Shown here one piece after another: positions 23,618-33,128 of a DNA stretch of 64,000 nt (positions within the stretch are counted from its first letter, which is position 1; each line of letters starts with the position of its first letter). Origin of the DNA: Patescibacteria group bacterium (GTDB lineage: Bacteria > Patescibacteria > Paceibacteria > UBA6257 > 2-01-FULL-56-20). The position numbers were made by a program, and so were the translations under genes. The DNA lies in assembly GCA_024654525.1 (NCBI GenBank), contig JANLHI010000032.1:1-64000 (forward strand), given 5' to 3'. The notes under the pieces were generated by a model, which worked only from the letters and a program-made list of their open reading frames with translations, made no database searches and had not been told where the DNA came from.

Positions 23618-24861
23618 TACTTTGCAATTTTCACTCTGAAAAAGTGACGTTTGCCGATTTGGACAACGTCTCCATCTTTAATATCGCCAATCGTTTCTTG
23701 CGGATTCACTACCTTCTTTTCATTTATTTTAAATCCTCCCTGCACCACAAGTCTCCGTGCTTCACTTTTACTTTTTGTAACACCGGAAATCTCTACGAGT
23801 AGGGTGGGAGTTGTATTACTACTTAAAGTGTTTGGTGGAACAAGTAAAATTTCCAACTCGCCCGATAAATCTTTTTGCGAAAATAGTTTCTCCCACTTCT
23901 CACGAGCTCTCTCTGCATCCTTCTCACTGCAATACGTTTTTACAATCTCGGATGCCAATATAAGTTTGGCATCTCGTGGATTGTCAAACTCAGAAAGTTT
24001 TTTAACCTCACCAAGAGACATACCAGTCGATAACTCAGCGACATTAGTTATCATCCCGTCCGGTAAAGCCATCACGCGACCAAACATATTATCCGGTTCA
24101 TCATCAAGATTCACTAAGCTCGCTTCAGTTTTACTCAATTTCTTCCCAGTACTCGAATCCACAAGCAATTTCACCGCAGCATAGAAACTCTCTAATTTCT
24201 TAGACTTCCTATCTTGATGCCGAAAACCACGACCAATACTCATATTAAATATTTGATCATTACCACCAATCTCCACATCAACATTAAGCTCTCTACTATC
24301 CCAGCCCTGCAAAAGAGGGTAAATAAATTCTCTTAGTTCTATTGATTTGCCCTGCGCTATTCTCTCCGTAAAGTCACGCCTTACTAGAAGATTCTGCACA
24401 TTAAAAGCACCTAGTAAGTTATTGATAAAATCTTTTGCGGTCATTTTTTCAAACCACTCCGAGTTGCACCTTATTCGCGCAGGATTTTTCCCCTTAAAAC
24501 TAAGTATGCGAGACGCCTGCTCTTTAAAGGTTTTCAAATTTTCTCTAACTTCCTCAGGCGAAAGGGGCTGTCGCGCAGCCATTTTATCAGTCGGATCTCC
24601 AATTCGAGCGGTAAAATCTCCTATAAGAAAAATTACCTTGTGACCAAGGTCTTGAAATCTGCGGAGCGTCCACAAACCCACCGCATGACCAAGATGAAGA
24701 TGTTGGCTAGTGGGATCAATACCAATATAGAAAGACAGTTGCCGTCCACTAAGCAACTCCTTCTCAAGCACCTTACTTGAAGGACACACCTCATTAAGTG
24801 AGCGCGTAAGAGCCTCCCTCACAAGCACTTTATCTTTCTTTATCCCTATTCTACTTTCCAT
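23617..24861 (-). CDS. tyrS: Tyrosyl-tRNA synthetase
   Basis: The 414-residue class I synthetase charges tRNA-Tyr. HIGH appears as HLHLGH (about 55-60), KMSKS as KKLSKTE, and the C-terminus carries an S4 RNA-binding domain (EARRLVVQGGFKINEKKV). It is followed directly by a NUDIX gene. The length is normal for the TyrRS type with an S4 domain. Confidence 0.96.
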   Translation of the reverse strand: MESRIGIKKDKVLVREALTRSLNEVCPSSKVLEKELLSGRQLSFYIGIDPTSQHLHLGHAVGLWTLRRFQDLGHKVIFLIGDFTARIGDPTDKMAARQPLSPEEVRENLKTFKEQASRILSFKGKNPARIRCNSEWFEKMTAKDFINNLLGAFNVQNLLVRRDFTERIAQGKSIELREFIYPLLQGWDSRELNVDVEIGGNDQIFNMSIGRGFRHQDRKSKKLESFYAAVKLLVDSSTGKKLSKTEASLVNLDDEPDNMFGRVMALPDGMITNVAELSTGMSLGEVKKLSEFDNPRDAKLILASEIVKTYCSEKDAERAREKWEKLFSQKDLSGELEILLVPPNTLSSNTTPTLLVEISGVTKSKSEARRLVVQGGFKINEKKVVNPQETIGDIKDGDVVQIGKRHFFRVKIAK

Positions 24862-24887
24862 ATATTAACCTCAATTCTACAATGAAA

Positions 24888-24910
24888 ACCCCGCTTCTCA
24901 AAAGCGGGGT
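24888..24910 (-). terminator. Intrinsic terminator of clpP
   Basis: On the minus strand, ACCCCGCTT and AAGCGGGGT form a 9-bp stem with a 5-nt loop followed by TTTTCATT. It sits 28 bp after the clpP stop. Confidence 0.85.
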
Positions 24911-24938
24911 GAATCATACGGCGAGTAAGAGTTCTTAC

Positions 24939-25520
24939 CTATGACTTCTTCACTATCTCATCTACCAGCCCATATTCTTTCGCTTCCGCGGCAGTCATAT
25001 AGAAATCGCGATCGGTATCTTTTTCAATTTTCCCTATCGCCTGACCGGTGTGTTTTGCGAGAATCTGATTAATTTTGTCTTTTATCTTGATAATATGCCG
25101 TGCGGTAATCTCTACTTCAATCGCCTGTCCCTCCACACCCCCCATCACTTGGTGAAGTAAAATTTCCGAATTTGGGAGCGCAAATCTTTTCCCTTTTTTT
25201 CCCGCACCAAGAAGCACCGCTCCCATGGATGCCGCCATGCCCACACACATCGTTACCACATCGGGCTTTACGTATTGCATGGTGTCATAAATTGCGAGTC
25301 CTGCCGTTACCGATCCCCCAGGGCTGTTCAGATACAACTTGATATCTTTCTTTGCATCTTCGTGTTCGAGAAAAAGAAGTTGCGCGATCACGGTATTCGC
25401 CACCGAATCGGTTACCGGACCTCCCAAGAAAATAATTCGTTCTTTAAGAAGCCTCGAGTAGATATCATACGCACGCTCACCGTACTGCGATTTTTCAATT
25501 ACTGTTGGTACAAGATTCAT
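24939..25520 (-). CDS. clpP: ATP-dependent Clp protease proteolytic subunit
   Basis: The 193-residue serine protease forms the two-ring chamber that degrades proteins fed by a Clp ATPase. The catalytic Ser98 is in MAASMGA and His123 in LLHQVMGG, with an Asp near 172 (TDRDF). The oxyanion segment NSPGGSV is at 65-71. It is transcribed alone and ends at a clear terminator. No clpX or clpA lies in the window. Confidence 0.97.
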   Translation of the reverse strand: MNLVPTVIEKSQYGERAYDIYSRLLKERIIFLGGPVTDSVANTVIAQLLFLEHEDAKKDIKLYLNSPGGSVTAGLAIYDTMQYVKPDVVTMCVGMAASMGAVLLGAGKKGKRFALPNSEILLHQVMGGVEGQAIEVEITARHIIKIKDKINQILAKHTGQAIGKIEKDTDRDFYMTAAEAKEYGLVDEIVKKS

Positions 25521-25562
25521 AATAATAAATATAAAGAATGGCGAATCAAGAATCCAGAAAGA

Positions 25563-27563
25563 TTAGAGAAATGGCACGAGCAATAATGCGATGATATTAA
25601 TAATTTTAATCACCGGATTGATTGCGGGTCCTGCAGTATCTTTATACGGATCACCCACCGTATCACCCGTCACTGCCGCCTTATGAGCATCCGATCCTTT
25701 GCCTCCAAAATTCCCTTCTTCAATATACTTCTTCGCATTATCCCATGCCGCACCTCCGGAAGTCATCGAAATCGCCACAAAAAGACCGGTGACAATCGAT
25801 CCCAAAAGTAGTCCTCCTAGTGCCTTCGGCCCCATCATAAATGCGGTCGCAATCGGAATCACCACGGGCAATAACGCAGGAATTATCATTTCCTTAATTG
25901 CCGCACGAGTCACAATATCCACACATTTCGCATAATCTGGTTTTGCCGTCCCCTCCATAATTCCCGGAATTTCCCGGAATTGACGTCGCACTTCTTGAAC
26001 CACACTACTTGCCGCTTTCCCTACCGCATTCATTGAGATTGACGCGAAAAGATATGGGATCATTCCACCGATAAGAAGTCCCGCGATAACTAATGGATCG
26101 CTCAAATCAAAAGTGATTCCCACATGAGAAAGTCCTATGTCATGTACATATGAAGCGAAAAGCACTACCGCCGCAAGACCCGCGGACCCAATTGCATATC
26201 CTTTCGTGATAGCTTTTGTTGTGTTCCCCACCGCATCAAGCGCGTCCGTAACTTCGCGCACCGAACTCGGAAGTCCCGCCATCTCGGCAATACCTCCCGC
26301 ATTATCAGTGATAGGACCGAAGGCATCAATCGCAATAATAATTCCCGCCATCGAGAGCATGCTCATCACTGCAAGTGCGACACCATACAATCCCGAAACA
26401 GCGTATGACGTAAGAACTCCTCCCACAATGACAATCACTGGCAACGCCGTCGCTTCCATACCCACGGAAAGCCCCGCAATAATATTGGTACCATGTCCGG
26501 TTTCAGACGCATGCACAATGGCACGTACCGGCCTAAACTTTTTTGAGGTGTAGTATTCGGTAATAAGCACTATAAGCGCCGTTACTATAATACCCACAAG
26601 CATCGGAACAAAGAGAGGCCAATAATCGAGTAAAATTTCCGAACTATTTATCGCTCCATCATAACGATCCGCAAGAAATCCAAATCCGATAAGAGACAAG
26701 ATACTCGACGCAATAAGTCCTTTGTAGAGCGCGCCCATAATAGATCCCGATTTCCCCAAGCGCACAAACAAAAGCCCTATTACCGATGCGATAGCCGCGA
26801 CGCCCCCCATCATAAGAGGAAGAAGTACCGCGATGGGAGAATCGGGAAAAGTGAGACTCCCAAGAATCATTGCCGCAATCGCCGTAACCGCATACGTCTC
26901 AAAAAGATCGGCCGCCATTCCCGCATCATCGCCGACATTATCTCCTACATTATCTGCAATTACCGCCGGGTTACGCGGATCGTCTTCGGGAATTCCTGCT
27001 TCCACCTTCCCCACAAGGTCAGCTCCCACATCCGCTCCTTTCGTAAAAATGCCACCTCCAAGCCGAGCAAATAAAGAAATTAAACTTCCTCCAAACCCAA
27101 GACCAATCAATGCATGTATGTTGTGTGTCGCTGCATAAAATCCCGCAACAGAGATAAGCGCCAATCCTACCACTAACATTCCGGTTACCGCTCCACCTTC
27201 AAATGCCACTGCGAGCGCACCTCTCAATCCTTGCTTTGCCGCTTCTGCTGTTTTTACATTTGCCCGAACTGATATGTTCATTCCCACATACCCTGCAATC
27301 CCAGACGCCACCGCGCCCACCACAAATCCGATCATGGTGACAATATTAATAAATACACCGATAAGCACCGCAATTACCACCGCGACAATCGAAATCGTTG
27401 CGTATTGACGATTCAGATACGCTTTCGCTCCGGTACGAATCGCGCTCGCAATTTCTTCCATTTTTTCATCTCCTCCCGGACGTTTCATTATCCTCATCCC
27501 TAACCACAGCGCCGATACCACAGACACCACTCCCGCAAAAATTGAGAACCCTACTGAAGACAT
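25563..27563 (-). CDS. hppA: Membrane proton-pumping pyrophosphatase (K+-independent type)
   Basis: The 666-residue protein couples pyrophosphate hydrolysis to ion export across the membrane. About 16 membrane helices are present, with the substrate loop GIFTKGADVGADLVGKVEAG (171-190) and the NPAVIADNVGDNVGD segment (198-212). The residue that sets potassium dependence is Lys450 in GNTTKA; in potassium-dependent enzymes it is Ala. That predicts a K+-independent H+ pump. It recovers energy from PPi made by tRNA charging and nucleic acid synthesis. Confidence 0.97.
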   Translation of the reverse strand: MSSVGFSIFAGVVSVVSALWLGMRIMKRPGGDEKMEEIASAIRTGAKAYLNRQYATISIVAVVIAVLIGVFINIVTMIGFVVGAVASGIAGYVGMNISVRANVKTAEAAKQGLRGALAVAFEGGAVTGMLVVGLALISVAGFYAATHNIHALIGLGFGGSLISLFARLGGGIFTKGADVGADLVGKVEAGIPEDDPRNPAVIADNVGDNVGDDAGMAADLFETYAVTAIAAMILGSLTFPDSPIAVLLPLMMGGVAAIASVIGLLFVRLGKSGSIMGALYKGLIASSILSLIGFGFLADRYDGAINSSEILLDYWPLFVPMLVGIIVTALIVLITEYYTSKKFRPVRAIVHASETGHGTNIIAGLSVGMEATALPVIVIVGGVLTSYAVSGLYGVALAVMSMLSMAGIIIAIDAFGPITDNAGGIAEMAGLPSSVREVTDALDAVGNTTKAITKGYAIGSAGLAAVVLFASYVHDIGLSHVGITFDLSDPLVIAGLLIGGMIPYLFASISMNAVGKAASSVVQEVRRQFREIPGIMEGTAKPDYAKCVDIVTRAAIKEMIIPALLPVVIPIATAFMMGPKALGGLLLGSIVTGLFVAISMTSGGAAWDNAKKYIEEGNFGGKGSDAHKAAVTGDTVGDPYKDTAGPAINPVIKIINIIALLLVPFL

Positions 27564-27614
27564 AGTGATTAAACGTGTAACTAAAATAAAAACGACTTTT
27601 AAAGATTTAAATGT

Positions 27615-28811
27615 TTATTCTTTTTCCTCTTTACCATCATTTACCTCCTCCTTCTCAATATCTACAACTCCCCCTTCCTGTGTTTCTTCGGGGCGAGTTT
27701 GCGAACGTACATCAAGCTTCCATCCGGTAAGCTTTGCGGCAAGTCGTACATTTTGTCCGCCTTTCCCGATTGCTAAACTTAACTGATCCTCCGGCACATA
27801 TACGCGCGCTTCACGACGAGGCAACACCTCCACCGATTCCGCTTTCGCCGGAGAGAGAGAGTTACCAACAAATTCCGCGGAATCTTCGGACCACTCTATA
27901 ATATCCACTTTCTCCGCGCCAAGTTCATTTGTCACCGCCATCACTCTCGTACCTCTCTGTCCCACAAGCGCTCCTACCGGATCAACTCCTTCCGCTTTTG
28001 ACGCAACCGCTATTTTAGTCCTGTGTCCCGCTTCGCGCGCGATTGCCTTAACTTCAACTATTCCCTCCGCAAGTTCCGGAACTTCAAGTTCGAAAAGTTT
28101 TGCTACAAATTTCGGATGTGCACGCGATAACACAATACCCGGTAGACGTGTATCCTCCTGCACCGCAAGCACCAAGAATCGAAGTCTTTCTCCTGACCGA
28201 TAATGTTCTCCGGGAATAGACTCGTTTGCGAACATCACTCCCACAGTTCTTCCTAAATCAATATACACATGTCCCCTCTCAAACCGTTGCACAATACCAC
28301 TTATAATTTGTCCTTCTTTGTCTCTCCATTCCGAGAGAATAGAATCACGCTCCGACTCCCGAAGTTTTTGCAAAATAATCTGCTTTGCAGTCTGTGCGGC
28401 GATACGACTGAATTCATCGTGCATCTCGAGAGGAAAAAGCATCTCTTCTCCCACTTTTATACTCGGCTTCACCTTCTTCGCTTCTTCGATAAGAACGTGG
28501 CGTTCCGGATTATAACGCGGTACCACTTCTCCTTCCTCCGGCATTTCTTCAACAACACGCCCCTCTTCGCCAACCTCATTTTCCACCATACGCACCGTGG
28601 TATCGTCCGCTACTGTTTTCGCCTGCCAAAATCGTAATTCACCCGTTTTCGAATCAAGCTTCGCTTTTATTATTTCTCCTTTTGTCCCGTATTCTTTTTT
28701 ATATGCAGCTGCAAGAGACGACTCAACCGCTTCAAGTACTCGATCAGGATCAAGTCCCTTCTCTTCCGCCACTTGGCGTAACGCCCGTGAAATGTCTTTT
28801 ATATTAAGCAT
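27615..28811 (-). CDS. nusA: Transcription termination/antitermination factor NusA
   Basis: The 398-residue RNA polymerase partner modulates pausing and termination. It has the N-terminal polymerase-binding domain, an S1 domain (about 160-230: GQIISGIVQRFERGHVYIDLG) and two KH domains, with VGQRGTRV and AIGKGGQNVRLA as the GxxG loops, ending in an acidic tail. There is no C-terminal acidic repeat domain of the E. coli type. The usual neighbours rimP and infB are not seen here. Confidence 0.95.
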   Translation of the reverse strand: MLNIKDISRALRQVAEEKGLDPDRVLEAVESSLAAAYKKEYGTKGEIIKAKLDSKTGELRFWQAKTVADDTTVRMVENEVGEEGRVVEEMPEEGEVVPRYNPERHVLIEEAKKVKPSIKVGEEMLFPLEMHDEFSRIAAQTAKQIILQKLRESERDSILSEWRDKEGQIISGIVQRFERGHVYIDLGRTVGVMFANESIPGEHYRSGERLRFLVLAVQEDTRLPGIVLSRAHPKFVAKLFELEVPELAEGIVEVKAIAREAGHRTKIAVASKAEGVDPVGALVGQRGTRVMAVTNELGAEKVDIIEWSEDSAEFVGNSLSPAKAESVEVLPRREARVYVPEDQLSLAIGKGGQNVRLAAKLTGWKLDVRSQTRPEETQEGGVVDIEKEEVNDGKEEKE

Positions 28812-28999
28812 GACTTTTTGTAATCTACTTCAAATAGTACTCCCCTGATTCATCCCACGCTACTCATATTGCCTGATATCACGAGAAGTCCGAAATAGAT
28901 CTTTTTAATTTAAAAATTCCGCTTTCTGCGGAATCGATACTTCTCCACCATACCCCTTGTTTATATCGTTGTCAATGACAGTATTTTTACCATCAGTGC

Positions 29000-29365
29000 C
29001 TATCCAATATTTTCATAGTGAGTTATTTTAGGACCCTCTCCATCATCTACAACCGTCACTGCGACGAGATCTATTTGCCATCCCTCCCCCACCAGATCAT
29101 CCCACTCGTTAGCAAATGCAGTACAAATCCTCCTTAATATACGAGTTTTCCTTGCGGTAACATTATCCTCCGGAGAGAGAGCTCCCAACCGCATGGTCTT
29201 TACCTCCACAAAAACAAGGGGGCCTTTCTTTTTCTTGGCAATAATATCTATTTCCCCATACGGCTTTAAATAATTCCTCTCAATAATCGAATATCCCTTT
29301 CCTTTAAGAAAATTTACTGCAATCTCTTCTCCCAACTTTCCTATTTCCCCACCTTTCATACCCAT
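29000..29365 (-). CDS. yraN: YraN/UPF0102 family nuclease-like protein
   Basis: The 121-residue protein has the UPF0102 pattern: GEEIAVNFLKGKGYSIIERN, the GEIDIIA metal motif, and VFVEVKT, which together resemble the D..ExK site of restriction-endonuclease-like folds. The family is linked to DNA uptake or processing, although its function is unsettled. It lies beside the palindrome array at 29418-29890, with its start 52 bp from the first palindrome. Confidence 0.92.
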   Translation of the reverse strand: MGMKGGEIGKLGEEIAVNFLKGKGYSIIERNYLKPYGEIDIIAKKKKGPLVFVEVKTMRLGALSPEDNVTARKTRILRRICTAFANEWDDLVGEGWQIDLVAVTVVDDGEGPKITHYENIG

Positions 29366-29417
29366 ATAATATCATTATTGCCGAAAATTTTTGTAATATG
29401 AATTAGATTTAAATTTC

Positions 29418-29890
29418 TTTCTGACAAACATTTTTGTTTGTCAGAAAACAATAAAATCAGATAAACACACTTTGCATAATAAAAACATGGCTTAAAATCG
29501 ATTTCCTAAAAAACTCGATAAAACCATTGTTTGTCGACAAACAATTGATACATCATAATCACACTTTTTTATTTCCAAATGTTTGTCGACAAACACCAAA
29601 ATAACCCTGATTCCTATTCAGCAATAGTAAATTGTTTAGCGACAAACATTATAGAAAGAAAAGAGCGAGATAATTAAATTGCACTTAATCTTGTATGGGT
29701 ATTCTGGAGTACCTTGGATATAAACCCTTCTAAAAAATCACACGGATGTTTGTCGACAAACATCTCAAATATATCTCGATACCCCATAACAATGTTTGTC
29801 GACAAACATTGTCCATATAATGTTTCGCGACAAACACTTTATCCACAGAAAAATTAAAATATCTACTCTGACAAACACTTTTGTTTGTCA
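29418..29890. repeat. Array of eight TGTTTGTC inverted repeats
   Basis: Six head-to-head sites, with 16-bp core TGTTTGTCGACAAACA: 29528-29543, 29580-29595, 29747-29762 and 29793-29808 are exact, while 29633-29648 and 29821-29836 vary in one half. The exact sites extend to 20-24 bp perfect palindromes at 29526-29545, 29745-29764 and 29789-29812. At each end (29418-29447 and 29869-29890) the same half-site is arranged tail-to-tail with a 4-nt spacer. Centre spacings are 103, 52, 53, 114, 46, 28 and 51 bp, several close to whole helical turns. Confidence 0.92.
29839..29847 (+). promoter_or_regulatory. Consensus DnaA box
   Basis: TTATCCACA, a perfect consensus box, lies between the last two palindromes of the array. 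Confidence 0.6.
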
Positions 29891-29922
29891 AAAGTTGATT
29901 AACTACTATTTATTCATGCGCG

Positions 29923-29946
29923 AATCGGCAATTTTCATTGCCGATT
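29923..29946. terminator. Hairpin beside the array
   Basis: A 10-bp perfect stem AATCGGCAAT/ATTGCCGATT with a TTTC loop, followed on the plus strand by a T-rich stretch. It could terminate a transcript coming out of the array. Confidence 0.5.
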
Positions 29947-30117
29947 TAATTGCCTATTTTATTTTCATTTTCTCTTTAAAATTACCGCTTTTTTGTAGAG
30001 GTATGATGTGGTGTGAAAATTTTTAATCGGGTGTTTTCTTGTGGGTAGGTGAGGGGGGCTAAATACTACGGGATTATTATTTCTTGCAACATCACCATGC
30101 GATGCTATCCTAATACA

Positions 30118-30450
30118 ATGGATATAAAAAAAAATGGCGTCTACCAGGGTATTCTTGAAGAACAAAAAAAGAAATTACTTGAGAAAATTGCGTCTCACAA
30201 TAAGCCAGAAGATTTTGGAAGCGATGTCGATGGACTTGATGAAGAATCCGACGAAGCAGAAGAGCAGGGGAATAGTCTTGCGATTGCACAATCGCTCAAA
30301 GAAAACGTCAGCGAAATTGATAGCGCTCTCGAAAAAATTAAAACTGGAAAATATGGAATGTGCTCAACATGTAACAATCCTGTAGAGGAAGAAGTTCTTG
30401 ATATAGCACCCGAGTCGGCATTATGCCGCGCGTGTAAGAAAACTTTTTAA
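30118..30450 (+). CDS. DksA/TraR-type C4 zinc finger protein
   Basis: The 110-residue protein has a coiled-coil N-terminal half and a C4 zinc finger CSTCNN (about 81-86) and CRAC (about 103-106). Such proteins bind in the secondary channel of RNA polymerase and modulate initiation. The frame is open to 30049, but MDIKKNGVYQ matches the family length, and CTAATACA before ATG 30118 can act as a -10 box. Whether it works with ppGpp is unknown. Confidence 0.85.
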   Translation: MDIKKNGVYQGILEEQKKKLLEKIASHNKPEDFGSDVDGLDEESDEAEEQGNSLAIAQSLKENVSEIDSALEKIKTGKYGMCSTCNNPVEEEVLDIAPESALCRACKKTF

Positions 30451-30475
30451 CACTCATCTTATTCCACCGACTTCT

Positions 30476-32002
30476 ATGCATGAGCATCTTGCAAGAGTGC
30501 ATTCCGCCGAGCTTGAAGGAATCCACGCGAGACCTATTGAAGTTGAAGTAGATTTAAATGTTGGTCTTCATTCTTTTAATATTGTCGGCCTCGCAGATAA
30601 AGCCCTTAACGAAGCGCGTGAGCGGGTAAATTCATCTCTAAAAAATTCAGGAGTAAAACCCCCTAACCGCGAGAATCGGCGGATCACCGTAAACCTCGCT
30701 CCCGCCGATGTGAAAAAAACCGGAGCTCAATATGATCTCGCGATTGCGATCGGATATCTTGCCGCTACACATCAAATAAAAAAATTTGATGCGAGCGATA
30801 AAATTTTTATAGGAGAACTTGCTCTGGATGGACGTCTTCGTCCTGTTCATGGAGCGCTCAATATCAGTCACATGGCGGCTCGTGCAGGTTTCCGATATCT
30901 CTTTCTCCCTGCACAAAATGCAAATGAAGCGGCAGCGGTTTGTGATGTCCATGTTGTTCCACTCGAAAATCTTGGCGATGCAATTTCATATCTCGAGCGC
31001 GAAAATTCAGAAATTCCTCGCCGGGAATATCATGCGCAACACGCCCCTTCAAAATCTATTTCTGATTTTGCAGAAATACACGGACAGGAAAATGCAAAAC
31101 GCGCCCTCATCATTGCCGCAGCAGGAGGACATAATCTTTTAATGAGTGGGCCCCCCGGAGTAGGGAAGAGCATGCTCGCAAATACCATGGTGGGAATCCT
31201 TCCTCCGATGGATATACACGAGTCGATTGAAGTGACAAAAATTTGGAGCGCTGCAGGGATAGCGGTACAAGGACTTCTTACCACGCGTCCGTTTCGATCT
31301 CCTCACCAAACCGCAACACTCCCCGCGATTATAGGAGGAGGAAGCGACCCAAAGCCAGGAGAAATAAGTTTGGCGCATCACGGAGTATTATTCCTTGACG
31401 AACTTCCAGAATTTCAACGTCATATTCTTGAGTCACTCCGTGCTCCGATGGAATCGGGCGCAGTACACGTTTCTCGCGCACGAGGATCTCTTACTTTTCC
31501 AGCCCAATTCACGCTCGTTGCCGCAATGAACCCTTGCCCATGCGGATATTACGGTGACTCGGAAAAAGAATGTAAATGTTCTCCATTCGAAGTGATAAAA
31601 TATCAGAAAAAAATTTCCGGTCCTCTTGCCGATCGCATTGACCTTCACGTGTCGGTTCCTCGTGTTTCCGTTGCAACACTCCGATCCGCCGACAACTCCT
31701 CTCTCTCAAGTGCTGATGCGCGAAATCTTGTTATGTCCGCTCGTGCACATCAGCAAGAACGTTTTGTAAAACTCTCCATTACCACCAATGCGGAAATGGG
31801 AACGAAGCAAGTCGAATCCATGGTTGCCACCGACTCTGACGCGGAAGAATTCCTTCGTACTCTTGAACGTACACAACTTTCTCCTCGAGGATATTATCGC
31901 CTTCTTAAAACCGCGCGTACCATCGCTGATATGGAACATTCGGAAAAAGTTTCCTCGCCTCATCTTGCAGAAGCATGGGGATATCGTATTCGAGAAACAT
32001 AA
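30476..32002 (+). CDS. comM: YifB/ComM-family AAA+ protein
   Basis: The 508-residue Mg-chelatase-like AAA+ protein has an N-terminal chelatase domain, Walker A GPPGVGKS (about 224-231), Walker B LFLDELPEF and a C-terminal chelatase-like domain with a C4 zinc-like cluster (CPCGYYGDSEKECKC). ComM is a hexameric helicase that drives branch migration when transforming DNA is integrated, fitting with pilB elsewhere in the window. It starts 25 bp after the DksA-like gene. Confidence 0.95.
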   Translation: MHEHLARVHSAELEGIHARPIEVEVDLNVGLHSFNIVGLADKALNEARERVNSSLKNSGVKPPNRENRRITVNLAPADVKKTGAQYDLAIAIGYLAATHQIKKFDASDKIFIGELALDGRLRPVHGALNISHMAARAGFRYLFLPAQNANEAAAVCDVHVVPLENLGDAISYLERENSEIPRREYHAQHAPSKSISDFAEIHGQENAKRALIIAAAGGHNLLMSGPPGVGKSMLANTMVGILPPMDIHESIEVTKIWSAAGIAVQGLLTTRPFRSPHQTATLPAIIGGGSDPKPGEISLAHHGVLFLDELPEFQRHILESLRAPMESGAVHVSRARGSLTFPAQFTLVAAMNPCPCGYYGDSEKECKCSPFEVIKYQKKISGPLADRIDLHVSVPRVSVATLRSADNSSLSSADARNLVMSARAHQQERFVKLSITTNAEMGTKQVESMVATDSDAEEFLRTLERTQLSPRGYYRLLKTARTIADMEHSEKVSSPHLAEAWGYRIRET

Positions 32003-32003
32003 G

Positions 32004-32021
32004 CCCCGCACATATGCGGGG
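32004..32021. terminator. Hairpin between convergent genes
   Basis: CCCCGCA/TGCGGGG forms a 7-bp stem just after the comM stop and 23 bp before the M23 peptidase stop on the other strand. No strong T-run in either direction. Confidence 0.5.
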
Positions 32022-32043
32022 AAAATACTTCGTAATTTAGATT

Positions 32044-33126
32044 TTATTTTGCAAAGGGATTCGTGGCACCATACACTTCGAAATGCACATGACATCCCGC
32101 CGCATCTCCACTTTCTCCCATAAGACCAATTTGTTCTCCCTGTTTTACATAATCTCCCACTCCAACATTTGTTGAGGCAAGATGCGCATAACGCGTTTTT
32201 ACATTCGCACCCGCAGGATGCTCAATCAATACAAACGTTCCATATCCGCCATTCCATCCATCTTTCCCTTCTCCATATTGTGCATCGGGAATCACCAGTC
32301 CCTCCGCCGTCGCTACTATAGGAGTACCGCACACCCCCGCGATATCAACCGCATTCATGGGATGTAACCGTCCCCAGTTATATCCTGCAACAGGAAGCTT
32401 AAAATAATTCTTCAAATAGGGGAGTGCTTTCCCAGACGAAATACCCCTCTCACCCGAGGCGCCAGGAATAATAAGGCGAATACCTTGTCCTATCATAGCC
32501 ATATCAATCCCGTGATTTGCTTCACGAATTCTACTCGGCGCGACACCGAAGGCATCCGCAATCGATTCCACAGAATCTCCTTCTCTTACCGAATACACAA
32601 CCCCTGAAACCGCCGGAATATGCAATACCGCCCCCACCTGTAACTGTCGTGTTTTTACATCGGGGTTTGCTCTTGATACTGTTTCGATCGAAACGTCGAA
32701 TTTTTGTGCGATTCCGGAAATTGTATCTCCCCGTTCTACTTTATATTCAGCAATACCCGCGCGAGGCGCAAATCCGGGAGTATCCCCAAAGTCATCAAGC
32801 ATTGCCACAGCCAATCCATAAGGAGACATGACTACTTCGGCGGAGTATAGATCGTGCGTCGCTAACGCAACTATCAGAGGATGACTTACCATCGAAGCAT
32901 TCGCGGAGAGAACGATGCTGGATTCTGCTAATATTTGAGCGGGGCCACCCCATACCCCATAATGTCCTCCGTCCCGCAAGGGATAAAGAAGAGAATATGC
33001 CACTCCAACTACCGCAAGCACAACCAACAAAAAACCTGCCGCCGCGAGCGATTTTTGTTCTTTATAGAACTTCGTTAGGATAGTACCGATACGCTGTAGT
33101 ATACTCCCTACAACCCAACACGACAA
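32044..33126 (-). CDS. LysM-repeat M23 peptidase
   Basis: The 360-residue protein has one membrane helix (about 30-48), two LysM peptidoglycan-binding motifs (VERGDTISGIAQKF and VREGDSVESIADAF) and a C-terminal M23 zinc endopeptidase domain with HPMNAVDIA and HVHFE. It would cut peptide cross-links in the cell wall during growth or division. The start is TTG at 33126, preceded by a 14-nt perfect match to the 16S 3'-end complement (33131-33144). It runs head-to-head with the helicase gene, with the start codons 2 nt apart. Confidence 0.9.
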   Translation of the reverse strand: MSCWVVGSILQRIGTILTKFYKEQKSLAAAGFLLVVLAVVGVAYSLLYPLRDGGHYGVWGGPAQILAESSIVLSANASMVSHPLIVALATHDLYSAEVVMSPYGLAVAMLDDFGDTPGFAPRAGIAEYKVERGDTISGIAQKFDVSIETVSRANPDVKTRQLQVGAVLHIPAVSGVVYSVREGDSVESIADAFGVAPSRIREANHGIDMAMIGQGIRLIIPGASGERGISSGKALPYLKNYFKLPVAGYNWGRLHPMNAVDIAGVCGTPIVATAEGLVIPDAQYGEGKDGWNGGYGTFVLIEHPAGANVKTRYAHLASTNVGVGDYVKQGEQIGLMGESGDAAGCHVHFEVYGATNPFAK

Positions 33127-33128
33127 AT

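Larger units (their letters stand above)
29366..30117. other. 752-bp gene-free region with palindrome array
   Basis: The longest gene-free stretch in the window, very AT-rich. It holds eight related inverted repeats at 29418-29890, one consensus DnaA box (29839-29847) and a separate terminator-like hairpin (29923-29946). It separates yraN (leftward) from the DksA-like gene (rightward). I see no convincing coding frame in it. Confidence 0.8.

Noticed and set aside
29418..29890. CRISPR array
   Set aside because: The repeats are 16-24 bp palindromes with uneven spacing (28-114 bp), some in a different orientation, and no cas gene is near. This is not a CRISPR layout.
29418..29890. Replication origin at the array
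   Set aside because: One DnaA box is present, but there is no dnaA neighbour or trio element. The dnaA-dnaN gap at 54.1 kb is the much stronger candidate.
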